Both the position numbers and the translations under genes were made by a program. From Raineya sp. (GTDB taxonomy: Bacteria; Bacteroidota; Bacteroidia; Cytophagales; Thermonemataceae), in assembly GCA_025454915.1 (NCBI GenBank), contig JALONN010000003.1, positions 186,001-250,000 of the forward strand: a stretch of DNA of 64,000 nucleotides, written 5' to 3'. Each line of letters starts with the position of its first letter. The stretch's first letter is position 1. Shown here piece after piece: positions 51,960 to 60,913 of this stretch. The notes beneath the pieces are model-generated. The model saw nothing but the letters and a program-made list of their open reading frames with translations. It did no database searches and was not told the origin of the DNA.

Positions 51960-53573
51960 ATGAAATTTTTTCTTTTTGTATTACTCACAACTATTGGCTG
52001 TTTGTCAGCAGGTTACAGTCAAGAACATCAGACTTACAGAGCCATTGATGACCTGCTTACAAGTGCTCAATGGAATGCCATGTTTCCCAGAAGAGCTGGC
52101 ACGTATGGAACTCACCCACAAGGATATACAACGGATTTTTATTCATTTACCAATTTTAAACAAGCCATCCAAGAGCTTTCTGATTATCGGGTTCATATTC
52201 GAAAAAAACCAAATGTATGGGGCGAATTAATTACAATTACAAGAGTTTCAACCAATCATACTTATAATTACAGCGATGTGGATGTTTCTTGGCATAATAA
52301 TACCACACCCGAAGTAACCATCAATGTCAATTTTGCAGATTTTGTAAATACAGCCTCAGAAAGCAATAATAAAAGAGAATTAGCAGCTTTTTTAGCTAAT
52401 ATTTCTAAAGAAACTACTGGAGGCTGGCAACCCATTGGCAGTGGTTTAGATGGCGATTATACACTTTGGGGTTTATATTTTGTCCATGAATTGGGTTATA
52501 CAAGTAGTAATTGTAACAATGCTTATACATCTTCGCATCCAGAATATCCGCCTGTCCCTAATCAATGTTATTATGGAAGAGGTCCTATTCAGTTATCATG
52601 GAATTATAATTACGGGCAGTTTAGTAAATTTTTGTATGAGGATAAAAATGTTCTGCTCAACAATCCTGATGCCATCCAACAAGATGGTGTACTGGCTTTT
52701 AAATCGGCTATCTGGTTCTGGATGATGCCTCAATGGCCTAAACCCTCATGTCATCAGGTGATGCATGACAAATGGTTGCCTCAGAATGGAGAATATACTG
52801 CTAACAAAATGTATAAAAAGGGATTTGCCCATACCAATAATATTATTAATGGTGGTTTGGAGTGTAGAAATACTTCTAGTGCAGCTTTTACACAAAAAGT
52901 TGTTTTACGTTCTCAGCTTTACAAGTATTATTTAGGAATTTTAGGCTTCTCTCCTACCCAAATTAATAACGAAGACTCAGGAGATTACACAACACTATGC
53001 CACGAAGGAGCCAGCAATGCAATGGAAAACTACAAAAGTGCTTATATAATTGCTGATGCCCCTTTGGCTATCAAATTAGGCAGTTTTAAGGCACAACTAA
53101 AATCTAAATATGTTGAATTGTTGTGGACTCTTTATTCCTTGGATATCAGTTATCTAGAAATCGAAAAATCTGATATACATTTATCTAATTTTCAAACTAT
53201 TACTCAAATAAACAATCAGTCTCTCCATGAGTATAGTTACCACGATTTTCAGGTTAAGGAATGTTATTATCGTCTTAAAATCGTAGAAAATGATGGAAAT
53301 ATTATCTATTCAAAGCCTATTTATTTTACACCTTATTCAGAACAAATGTTTTTAGAAGTGTATCCTAATCCCGTTTCTGATGTATTTTGGATTAATGGTT
53401 TACAGGATTATGAAAATCTAAGTATTTATGATATTTGGGGAAATGCTCTCTATAAAAATACAGTTTATAATGTTCCAAATGGCATTTCTCTGGCAAATTT
53501 CCCAAAAGGAACATACTACTTACATATTCAAATGAAAGACAGTTTTAAAATTTTCAAAATCATCAAAATATAA
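51960..53573 (+). CDS. secreted GH19 chitinase with type IX secretion tail
   Basis: 537 residues. Signal peptide (KFFLFVLLTTIGCLSAGYSQ). The GH19 domain (about 25-330) starts with LTSAQWNAMFPRR, has the catalytic Glu in FLANISKETTGGW and the substrate-cleft motif CYYGRGPIQLSWNYNYG, then NGGLECRN near the end. A linker domain follows, and the last 85 residues form a T9SS sorting domain with LEVYPNPVSD and a final FKIFKIIKI. It should hydrolyse chitin (or peptidoglycan-like polymers) outside the cell. It lies behind a SAM-I riboswitch without evident logic. Confidence 0.93.
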   Translation: MKFFLFVLLTTIGCLSAGYSQEHQTYRAIDDLLTSAQWNAMFPRRAGTYGTHPQGYTTDFYSFTNFKQAIQELSDYRVHIRKKPNVWGELITITRVSTNHTYNYSDVDVSWHNNTTPEVTINVNFADFVNTASESNNKRELAAFLANISKETTGGWQPIGSGLDGDYTLWGLYFVHELGYTSSNCNNAYTSSHPEYPPVPNQCYYGRGPIQLSWNYNYGQFSKFLYEDKNVLLNNPDAIQQDGVLAFKSAIWFWMMPQWPKPSCHQVMHDKWLPQNGEYTANKMYKKGFAHTNNIINGGLECRNTSSAAFTQKVVLRSQLYKYYLGILGFSPTQINNEDSGDYTTLCHEGASNAMENYKSAYIIADAPLAIKLGSFKAQLKSKYVELLWTLYSLDISYLEIEKSDIHLSNFQTITQINNQSLHEYSYHDFQVKECYYRLKIVENDGNIIYSKPIYFTPYSEQMFLEVYPNPVSDVFWINGLQDYENLSIYDIWGNALYKNTVYNVPNGISLANFPKGTYYLHIQMKDSFKIFKIIKI

Positions 53574-53577
53574 TTCC

Positions 53578-53609
53578 AAACCAAAAGGGCTTTTAAGCCC
53601 TTTTGGTTT
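53578..53609. terminator. bidirectional terminator
   Basis: Stem AAACCAAAAGGGC / GCCCTTTTGGTTT with a 6-base loop, between the converging chitinase and oxidoreductase genes. It overlaps the last bases of the oxidoreductase frame. Confidence 0.88.
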
Positions 53610-54567
53610 ATGGTATCATTACAATTTTACCCATACTTTGTCTGCTTTCAATAAAATCATGAGCTTTTTTACCTTCTGAAAGTTTAAAAAGGGTTGGTGG
53701 GGAAATAGTTATTTTCTGCTCATTAATCCAGCCAAAAACTTCATGAGCTCTTCTAATTCTTTCTTCCTTTGATGTCAGATAACTCCATAAGTCTCCTCCT
53801 GTAAGCGTTTTAGAAGTATCCATCAACATTCGAGGGTCAACAGGTTTGGGGTCTCCGCCAGCCATCCCATAAAATACTACCTGACCACAATTTTTTGTTA
53901 CCTCAAAACTATCTTCCAAAGTGCTTCCAACGCTATCAAAAACCACATCCACACCGTTTGGAGTAAAATCAAACACTTGTTTTTTCCAATCCTGATTGTA
54001 TAAAAATACTTTATCAGCTCCCTGTCTAGTTGCAAAATCAGCTTTTTCTGGGGAGGAAGTCAGTCCTATAACCTGAGCTCCCAATAATTTACAAATTTGA
54101 GTCAGTATTCCTCCCACTCCTCCAGCTACTGCATGAATAAGCACAGTTTCACCTTTTACAGTTTTATGGCTATCTGTAGCCAAATAATGAGCAGTCAAGC
54201 CTTGCAGTAAAACAGTTGCTGCTGTTTCAAAGCTTATATATTCGGGTAAGGGAATAGCATGTGTAACAGGCACTTTCACCAATTCGGCGTTGGCAAAAGG
54301 TACATCTGCAAAGCCTATTCTATCTCCTATTTTAAAATCTGGGTGTCCATTGGTATCTACTACTATGCCAGCCCCTTCATAACCTGCAATATAAGGAGGA
54401 TTTCCTTTGAGATGATAATTGCCTTTTCTTCGATAAATATCAGCAAAGTTAAGCCCAATGGCTTTCATTTCTACAAGTATTTCACCCGATTCCAATATTG
54501 GATTTGCTACATCTATATATTCTAATACCTCAGAGTTTCCAAAGGCAGAAAATGTAAGTGCTTTCAT
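53608..54567 (-). CDS. zinc-free quinone oxidoreductase of the MDR family
   Basis: 319 residues. GroES-like N-terminal half (NPILESGEILVEMKAIGLNFADIYRRKG, PYIAGYEGAGIVV), then the Rossmann half with the NADPH loop HAVAGGVGGILTQICKLLGA (about 146-165) and VDVVFDSVG. The catalytic and structural zinc cysteines of alcohol dehydrogenases are absent, as in QorA-type NADPH:quinone reductases. Reduces quinones or enones in the cytoplasm. Confidence 0.9.
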   Translation of the reverse strand: MKALTFSAFGNSEVLEYIDVANPILESGEILVEMKAIGLNFADIYRRKGNYHLKGNPPYIAGYEGAGIVVDTNGHPDFKIGDRIGFADVPFANAELVKVPVTHAIPLPEYISFETAATVLLQGLTAHYLATDSHKTVKGETVLIHAVAGGVGGILTQICKLLGAQVIGLTSSPEKADFATRQGADKVFLYNQDWKKQVFDFTPNGVDVVFDSVGSTLEDSFEVTKNCGQVVFYGMAGGDPKPVDPRMLMDTSKTLTGGDLWSYLTSKEERIRRAHEVFGWINEQKITISPPTLFKLSEGKKAHDFIESRQSMGKIVMIP

Positions 54568-54588
54568 ACAATTTTAATCAAATAAAGT

Positions 54589-55671
54589 TTATGAGTCTTT
54601 TTTCAGAATATTTAAGCCCTTTCCTTTGAGTTTACTGGAAATGGTTGTTTTTTCATCTTCTTCTTTTTTGGAGAAACTTATTTTTAAGCCTCCTTTTGTC
54701 TCTTCTTCTTTTTTAGCTTCCCAGTAGCTTTCTACATACGATTTTCGAGGCTCTTTTTCAAGTCTGGTGAGTTCTTCTTCTTTTTTGAGGTCTAAATTTT
54801 TCAGAAAATCAAATATTTCTTCTGCATCTGGACGCTGGGAGGCTTCAAAACTCATCATAGAATTGATGAGTCTTTTTAGCTTATTGGGCAAGCGTGTATC
54901 CACTAATTTTAGTTCCTTCCCTTCGTTGGCAGCCAAACAGGCATACACATATTTTTTAGGAAATTCGGGTAAATCTCCCTGTAAATAAATACAATACAGT
55001 AATCCTAAAGCAAAAATATCAGATTTGATCGTCAAGTTTTCGGCATGTTCTTTCTCTTGGATGTATCTTGCAAGTTCAGGAGAGTAAAAAACCATATCTC
55101 CTACTACTTCTTCTTGCAACTCTGGAGGTTTTGCAGAAAAATAGCTATTATCAAAATCGATGAGCTTGGTAGTATAAAAATTGGTTCTTGTTTGCTTAAT
55201 TAGGACATTATCGGGTTTTAAATCGCCATGCACAATTCCAGCTTTATGCAAAATATTTAAGCTATGAGCAATTGTTTTTAAAATCAGAATTTTATTGGGT
55301 AATGGGAGTGAATATACCTCCTCAGTTGAAAGTGAAGCCACATCTATTTTTTCCGTTACCTTATAATAAGTACTTCCACATCTAAAAAAATCTAATGTGA
55401 AGACTAAATTTCCTCCTATTCCACACTTTTCATTGATTTGCTCCATTAAAGCTTTATGATGTTCTTCAAAACGTTCACATTCTTTCTTCTTCCGTTCTTT
55501 GGATGAGCTACTCCCTGGTGAGCCTTCAGTAGGGTACTTTGGAGAAAGAAACTCTTTCATGAAATAGACTTTATCTCCTTTTTGGGCAAAAGTCCATTTG
55601 CTCAAGCCCCCACCTGCTGTGGTAAAATCTTGTAGAATTTTATAACCATTAATAATTTCGCCCTTTAACAT
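54589..55671 (-). CDS. eukaryotic-type Ser/Thr protein kinase with DFD motif
   Basis: 360 residues. Glycine-rich segment TTAGGGLSKW, the ATP lysine in YFMKEF (about 39), catalytic loop GIVHGDLKPDNVLI (about 144-157) and metal-binding DFD in KLIDFDNSYF where most kinases have DFG. The helical C-lobe includes YSPELARYI and SDIFALGLLY. A charged tail without a membrane helix follows. Probably an active cytosolic kinase. Related bacterial kinases sit beside VWA or PP2C genes; here none is near. Confidence 0.9.
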   Translation of the reverse strand: MLKGEIINGYKILQDFTTAGGGLSKWTFAQKGDKVYFMKEFLSPKYPTEGSPGSSSSKERKKKECERFEEHHKALMEQINEKCGIGGNLVFTLDFFRCGSTYYKVTEKIDVASLSTEEVYSLPLPNKILILKTIAHSLNILHKAGIVHGDLKPDNVLIKQTRTNFYTTKLIDFDNSYFSAKPPELQEEVVGDMVFYSPELARYIQEKEHAENLTIKSDIFALGLLYCIYLQGDLPEFPKKYVYACLAANEGKELKLVDTRLPNKLKRLINSMMSFEASQRPDAEEIFDFLKNLDLKKEEELTRLEKEPRKSYVESYWEAKKEEETKGGLKISFSKKEEDEKTTISSKLKGKGLNILKKDS

Positions 55672-55751
55672 GAGATATTTAATAAAATAGCCTTGATTTT
55701 TACCAGAATTTATTTATATTGAGATACACAAATTTACAAAATTTTATACTT

Positions 55752-56219
55752 ATGATACCCAAAAACTTCTTTTCTACACTAAGAATTTTACATTTAGCTA
55801 TTAGTTTTGGTACATTAGCCATTATCATTATTTTTTATGTATTGAGTAAAAGTCAACCCGAAGCCATTCTAACCCAAGACAATCAGATGCTTGTGTATAT
55901 TTTCCCTGTCTTTGCCGTAGTAGTAGGTGCTATGGGTATTTTTCTGAGTAAACAATTTTTAACCAAAATTAAAGACCAGAATTTATTAGGAAAACTCAAC
56001 CAATACAGAGCTGCTTACATTGTTCGTTGGGCAATGATAGAGGGTGGTAGTATTATGCTTGTAATGGCTTTTTTTATGAGTAAACAGATTGTCTTTTTGG
56101 CATTGGCTTGTGGAGGATTGGCTTTTTTACTTCTACAAAAAGCTGATATAGATACTTTTAGAAGTGAAGTTCAATTGTCTTCAGAAGAAAAAAAGGAATT
56201 AGAGAATACTTTTAGATAA
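55752..56219 (+). CDS. small membrane protein of unknown function
   Basis: 155 residues from ATG 55752 (frame open to 55719). Four hydrophobic helices: LRILHLAISFGTLAIIIIFY, MLVYIFPVFAVVVGAMGIF, then WAMIEGGSIMLVMAFFM and IVFLALACGGLAFLLL, followed by an acidic cytoplasmic tail with SSEEKKELE. Known in Bacteroidota as a conserved integral membrane protein; no function can be given. Divergent from the kinase. Confidence 0.8.
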   Translation: MIPKNFFSTLRILHLAISFGTLAIIIIFYVLSKSQPEAILTQDNQMLVYIFPVFAVVVGAMGIFLSKQFLTKIKDQNLLGKLNQYRAAYIVRWAMIEGGSIMLVMAFFMSKQIVFLALACGGLAFLLLQKADIDTFRSEVQLSSEEKKELENTFR

Positions 56220-56242
56220 ACTAAGTAGTAGTCAGTTATAAA

Positions 56243-56271
56243 AATGCCCCGATTTTTTCGGGGCATTTACT
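56243..56271. terminator. bidirectional terminator
   Basis: Stem AATGCCCCGA / TCGGGGCATT with T-run, between the converging genes ending at 56219 (+) and 56274 (-). Confidence 0.88.
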
Positions 56272-56273
56272 TT

Positions 56274-57617
56274 TTAAAATAAGCTTTTACTTAAATCGAA
56301 TTCTTCAAGATAATCTGCAACACGACGAACAAACATACCTCCCAACGCTCCATCTACCACTCTGTGGTCGTAAGAGTGAGATAGATACATCATGTGTCTT
56401 ACTCCTATAGTATCTCCAAACGGGGTTTCAATCACAGATGCCTGTTTTCTGATAGCACCTAAAGCCAAAATACCTACTTGTGGTTGCATGATGATAGGTG
56501 TACCCAATACATTTCCAAACGAGCCTACATTCGAAACGGTGTATGTTCCGCCTACAAGTTCATCTGGTTTTAATTTATTTTCTCTGGCTCTGCGAGCTAT
56601 ATCATTGATTTTCTTGGTTAAACCAACCAAATTGAGCTGGTCTGCATTTGCAATAACAGGAACAATCAAGTTACCACTAGGTAAAGCAACAGCCATACCG
56701 ATATTGATATTTTTGCGTTTGATGATTTTGTCACCATCCACAGAAATATTCATCATAGGATAGTCTTTAAGAGCTTTGGCAATAGCTTCTACAAACATTG
56801 GCATGAATGTAAGGGCTTCTCCTTCTCTCTGAAGCATTTCATCTTTTACCTTTCTACGCCAGTAAACCAGATTGGTAACATCAGCTTCTACAAATGAAGT
56901 AACATGTGGAGCTGTATGCTTAGACTCTACCATTCTTTGGGCTATCATTTTACGCATTCTGTCCATTTCTACAACCTCGTCACCATCAAAAACAGGCACA
57001 GGAGTAGCTTTTTTCTCAGGCTGAACTACTTTTACTTCTTGTACAGGTGTTACTTGTACTTCCTGCACAGGTTTAATTTCTATGACAGGCTCAACAGTTT
57101 TAGGTTGTTGTTGTACAGTCGCTCCAGATTTCTTAGCTTTTACATAAGCCAGTATATCTGTTTTGGTTACTCTGCCCTCTTGCCCTGTTCCTGCAATCGT
57201 TTCGAGTTCACTCATCGAAATGCCTTCTTCTTTTGCAATATTTAATACCAAAGGAGAGTAAAAACGACCTGCAACAGGTTCAGAAAGAGTTTTTACTTCT
57301 TCAATTTTAGCTTCTATTTGTTGAGCTTCTTTTACAATTTCCTGAGTAGAAGTAGGTTGTGGCTGACTTGCCCCTCCACCTGTATCAATAATTGCAATTG
57401 TTTTACCTACTTGCACCACATCTCCCTCTTTCACCAAAACTTCTTTCAATACACCCGCATGTGTAGAAGGTATTTCTGTATCTACTTTATCGGTAGCTAC
57501 TTCCAGAATAGATTCATCTTGCTCTATTTTATCCCCAACTTTTTTGAGCCAGTTCAAGATAGTGCCTTCCATGACACTTTCGCCCATTTTGGGCATAACC
57601 AATTCTACTAAAGCCAT
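56274..57617 (-). CDS. 2-oxo acid dehydrogenase E2 component (dihydrolipoamide acyltransferase)
   Basis: 447 residues. Lipoyl domain (1-80) with the lipoylated Lys in ATDKVDTEIP (about 43), a Pro/Gln/Val-rich linker, the E3-binding domain (about 120-158: SPLVLNIAKEEGISMSELETI, TGQEGRVTKTDIL), a second Val/Pro linker, and the catalytic domain with HSYDHRVVDG (about 414) and a Ser/Thr-Asn-G motif. Branched-chain or pyruvate dehydrogenase E2; the E1 and E3 genes are not in the window. It forms the core of the multienzyme complex. Confidence 0.93.
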   Translation of the reverse strand: MALVELVMPKMGESVMEGTILNWLKKVGDKIEQDESILEVATDKVDTEIPSTHAGVLKEVLVKEGDVVQVGKTIAIIDTGGGASQPQPTSTQEIVKEAQQIEAKIEEVKTLSEPVAGRFYSPLVLNIAKEEGISMSELETIAGTGQEGRVTKTDILAYVKAKKSGATVQQQPKTVEPVIEIKPVQEVQVTPVQEVKVVQPEKKATPVPVFDGDEVVEMDRMRKMIAQRMVESKHTAPHVTSFVEADVTNLVYWRRKVKDEMLQREGEALTFMPMFVEAIAKALKDYPMMNISVDGDKIIKRKNINIGMAVALPSGNLIVPVIANADQLNLVGLTKKINDIARRARENKLKPDELVGGTYTVSNVGSFGNVLGTPIIMQPQVGILALGAIRKQASVIETPFGDTIGVRHMMYLSHSYDHRVVDGALGGMFVRRVADYLEEFDLSKSLF

Positions 57618-57893
57618 ATTGTTAGTTGCGTTTAAAGATTTTGTTTGTGGGTGTGTTTTGGTTGCTAAATTACAAATTAAAAGTTACTTGGCAAATTTTA
57701 CCATAAAATTCCTTTGTGAGCAGTTTGTATATCAATTTTACTTCTTGAAGCACTTTTATATCATTTCTACAATTTTAAATATTATATTTTTCTTAAAAAT
57801 ATTTTCTCAGAATAACATGTTTAGATAAGGTATTTTTATGATATTTTTTATAATTATAAAAATATATTTATTCCCTATTTTTTATGAGTTAAA

Positions 57894-58397
57894 TTAGATA
57901 AACTTTTTTATCATTGTAAAAGTATGCATCTCAAAACCCTCTCCAAATTCTTTATCTTCAAGTTTTTCTATCATAAACCCATTTTTAAAATAAAAATTAA
58001 TGGCTTTATAATTTCGTCTATTTACATCTACATACAAAACTTCAGGGGAATGTTTTTCTTCTAAGTAGTTTAGAAATTTTTCACCAATTCCTTGTCCATG
58101 CAAATCTGTGTCAATATAAAACCTACTCAAATCATATATTTTTCCATCTGTTGTGTATAAAGAAGCATAGGCTATTATTTGGTCATCTATCATCCCTACG
58201 AAAAAATGGTTATTTTTTTCCATTAACTCTTTGATATTCTTTTCTGAATGTACATGTTGAAGCATATACTCCATTTGAGCCTCAGAGGTAAGGCTATGAT
58301 ATATTTTCCTCCAAATTTTTTCGTTGAGTTCACAAATACTTTTGGTCTCCTTTTGGCTTGCCTCTCTAAATAAAATAGTTTTGGTTTTTTGAGTCAT
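57894..58397 (-). CDS. GNAT-family N-acetyltransferase
   Basis: 167 residues from ATG 58397 (frame open to 58415). The acetyl-CoA site is the RFYIDTDLHGQGIGEKFLNYLEE motif (Q-x-x-G-x-G) near 105-127, followed by VDVNRRNYKAINFYFKNGF, the typical beta5-alpha4 segment. Substrate unknown. The gap to the next gene, 57618-57893 (276 bases), is AT-rich and shows no gene. Confidence 0.9.
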   Translation of the reverse strand: MTQKTKTILFREASQKETKSICELNEKIWRKIYHSLTSEAQMEYMLQHVHSEKNIKELMEKNNHFFVGMIDDQIIAYASLYTTDGKIYDLSRFYIDTDLHGQGIGEKFLNYLEEKHSPEVLYVDVNRRNYKAINFYFKNGFMIEKLEDKEFGEGFEMHTFTMIKKFI

Positions 58398-58535
58398 AAT
58401 TTTAACGTTATACAAAGGTGTTTATCAAAACTATATTTTTTTTAAACAAAATAAAATTTTCTTTTTAGAATTTTAGTTAAAATAGCTTGTTTGTTGTTCT
58501 CTGATTCTGTTTTTTTGTAATCTAATTGTTTTTTC

Positions 58536-59666
58536 ATGAAGTTCGAATTGTTACATACCGATTCTCAAACCAAAGCTCGTTTGGGAAAAATAGAAACAGA
58601 TCATGGAGTAATTGAAACTCCAATTTTTATGCCCGTAGGCACAGCAGGTACTGTAAAAGCTGTACATACACGAGAGTTACACAATGATATACAAGCTCAG
58701 ATTATTCTAGGAAATACTTATCATTTATATCTCCGTCCAGGGCTCGATGTACTCAAACAGGCAGGTGGATTGCATAAATTTAATGGATGGAACAAACCCA
58801 TTCTTACAGATAGTGGTGGTTATCAGGTATATTCGCTTGCAGAAAACAGAAAAATCACAGAGGAAGGTGTCAAGTTCAAATCCCACATAGATGGTTCTTA
58901 TCATTTCTTTTCCCCAGAAAGTGTAATGGATATTGAAAGAACCATTGGAGCAGATATTATGATGGCTTTTGATGAATGTCCTCCCTATCCTTGTGATTAT
59001 ACGTACGCAAAAAAATCTATGCATCTGACACACAGATGGTTAGAGCGTTGTTGCAAACGTGTTGATGAAACAGAAGGATTGTATGGATACAGTCAAACGC
59101 TTTTTCCAATTGTACAAGGAAGTGTTTTTAAGGACTTGAGAAAAGAATCCGCTGAATTTATTGCTTCTATGGGCAGAGAAGGCAATGCAATTGGAGGACT
59201 TTCTGTGGGTGAACCTGCTGAAATGATGTATGAAATGACAGAGTTTGTTTGTGATATTTTACCAAAAGACAAACCCCGTTACCTGATGGGTGTGGGAACA
59301 CCTGCCAATATTCTGGAAGGAATTGCACTAGGAATTGACATGTTTGATTGTGTAATGCCTACCCGAAATGCCCGAAACGGAATGTTATTCACAACACAAG
59401 GGATTATCAATATCCGAAATGAAAAATGGAAAAATGATTTTACCCCTATTGATGAAACCTTAGGAGGTGAAGTAAGTGGCTTTTATACAAAGGCTTACCT
59501 GAGACACCTGATGATTAGTAAAGAAATTCTAGCTGCTCAAATTGCAAGCATCCATAATCTGCGTTTTTACTTGTGGCTGGTTACTCAAGCCAAGGAGCAA
59601 ATCAGGCTTGGCACATTCAAAGCTTGGAAAGATAAAATGGTTGTGGATTTGATGAGGAAATTATAA
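58536..59666 (+). CDS. tgt: tRNA-guanine transglycosylase, zinc ligands missing
   Basis: 376 residues, usual length. Queuine/preQ1 exchange at position 34 of tRNAs. Motifs: LGNTYHLYLRPG, ILTDSGGYQVYSL (catalytic Asp region), GGLSVGEP, YLMGVGTP, DMFDCVMPTRNARNG. The E. coli enzyme has CxCxxC plus His for zinc; here the stretch near 305 reads PIDETLGGEVSGFYTKAYL with no cysteine, though the IHNLRFYLWLV His remains. Members from related Bacteroidota appear alike from memory. tRNA modification role is otherwise secure. Confidence 0.95.
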   Translation: MKFELLHTDSQTKARLGKIETDHGVIETPIFMPVGTAGTVKAVHTRELHNDIQAQIILGNTYHLYLRPGLDVLKQAGGLHKFNGWNKPILTDSGGYQVYSLAENRKITEEGVKFKSHIDGSYHFFSPESVMDIERTIGADIMMAFDECPPYPCDYTYAKKSMHLTHRWLERCCKRVDETEGLYGYSQTLFPIVQGSVFKDLRKESAEFIASMGREGNAIGGLSVGEPAEMMYEMTEFVCDILPKDKPRYLMGVGTPANILEGIALGIDMFDCVMPTRNARNGMLFTTQGIINIRNEKWKNDFTPIDETLGGEVSGFYTKAYLRHLMISKEILAAQIASIHNLRFYLWLVTQAKEQIRLGTFKAWKDKMVVDLMRKL

Positions 59667-59690
59667 AAATTATCTAAGAATCTAAAAAAG

Positions 59691-59728
59691 AAACCTTATA
59701 GGACTACTTTAAACGCCTATAAGGTTTT
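59691..59728. terminator. bidirectional terminator
   Basis: Stem AAACCTTATAGG / CCTATAAGGTTT with a 13-base loop and T-run, between the converging tgt and 59760 genes. Confidence 0.8.
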
Positions 59729-59759
59729 TCATTTTAATAACTTTCTTTATTAATCAATA

Positions 59760-60755
59760 TTATTTAACAGGTTTCATCTCAAGTGTACCAATATGCTTTA
59801 TTTCCATTCCCATCATTTTTTGGATAGTGGTTATATTACCTGAAATATTATTAAGCATACCTATCTTATTATCAAATAAGTAGTTAAAATCAGCTACCAT
59901 TGTCTGTCCCATTTGTGGGGCTAGCATTTCTTTATCATCTTCTTCAAGTTTGGTATCTTTTTCAATTTTTTGAGCGTCAATTGAAGATTTCAGATTCAAT
60001 TTAATAGATGCTTGTTGATTGGTAAAAGAATTGACTTTCTGTATAACCTCCATTCCCATCATACTCATTTTATTTTCTTCGCCTACTGTAGTATTTTGAG
60101 GTAATTGCAAAAGATCAATAAAATCTGTTGGAATAAGGTCTATTGTGTTATCAGTTTCTTTTATTTCAACCGTTTTGGGTTTGGGTTTATTGATAGTAGT
60201 TACAGTATAACCAGCTTTTAATTGCCCTGTCTTTGGATTAAACTCTGCCATGACTGAAAGTTTTTCTCCATCAACTTCAGCAGAAGCTGCTATTCCACCT
60301 TCTTTTACTTTAGCTTCTACTAAAATGCTTCCGCCCTCACGTACCACTAAAAAAGGCGTTTCCAAAAAGGTAAAATTACCCTGATCATCTACCAAAAAAT
60401 CAGCTTCTACACTTGATTTTGGAAGGTTGCTAACTGTTGCAATCACTCTTTTTTTATCGTCTGTTACATTAAAGTTTTCCAGATAAAAAGTTCCTTTTGC
60501 ACCACCATTGGATGTTTTAGAATTAATTTTAAGTGCAAAAGTAGATTTTGTAGTAAATTTCATGGTAGGTACTGTACTCTGCATCATGCTTATCATTTCC
60601 ATACCACTTACACTACCAGAACTAGAAATTTCATCTGTTTGTGTAGCAGTAAAACGATAGATAGCCCCTTCTTTCCATTGATAAGCCAATTTCTGAGCAT
60701 TTGCTTTCTGAAAAAATGTAAATAAACATGCGATTAGTAAAATTCTTAATTTCAT
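59760..60755 (-). CDS. secreted protein of unknown function
   Basis: 331 residues. Signal peptide (KLRILLIACLFTFFQKANAQ). The mature domain is rich in Met/Lys and beta-strands, with GAIYRFTATQTDEISSSGSV at the start and repeated MMGMEV-type segments near 225 and 310; no cysteine. The overall plan resembles the DUF6263-like secreted proteins of Bacteroidota, but this is a weak comparison. It may bind a lipid or hydrophobic ligand; unproven. Downstream of the next envelope gene on the same strand. Confidence 0.7.
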   Translation of the reverse strand: MKLRILLIACLFTFFQKANAQKLAYQWKEGAIYRFTATQTDEISSSGSVSGMEMISMMQSTVPTMKFTTKSTFALKINSKTSNGGAKGTFYLENFNVTDDKKRVIATVSNLPKSSVEADFLVDDQGNFTFLETPFLVVREGGSILVEAKVKEGGIAASAEVDGEKLSVMAEFNPKTGQLKAGYTVTTINKPKPKTVEIKETDNTIDLIPTDFIDLLQLPQNTTVGEENKMSMMGMEVIQKVNSFTNQQASIKLNLKSSIDAQKIEKDTKLEEDDKEMLAPQMGQTMVADFNYLFDNKIGMLNNISGNITTIQKMMGMEIKHIGTLEMKPVK

Positions 60756-60913
60756 AGAATAATGATTTTGAGGTGTGTGAAAAATTTAAATTACACCACT
60801 AAATTTACAACTATTGTGCCAAATAGAAATTAACTATATTAAGTCTTTTGGAATTATCTTACCTTATTTTATTTGGTTCATTACCAAAACATATGTTATA
60901 AAAGAATACAAAA

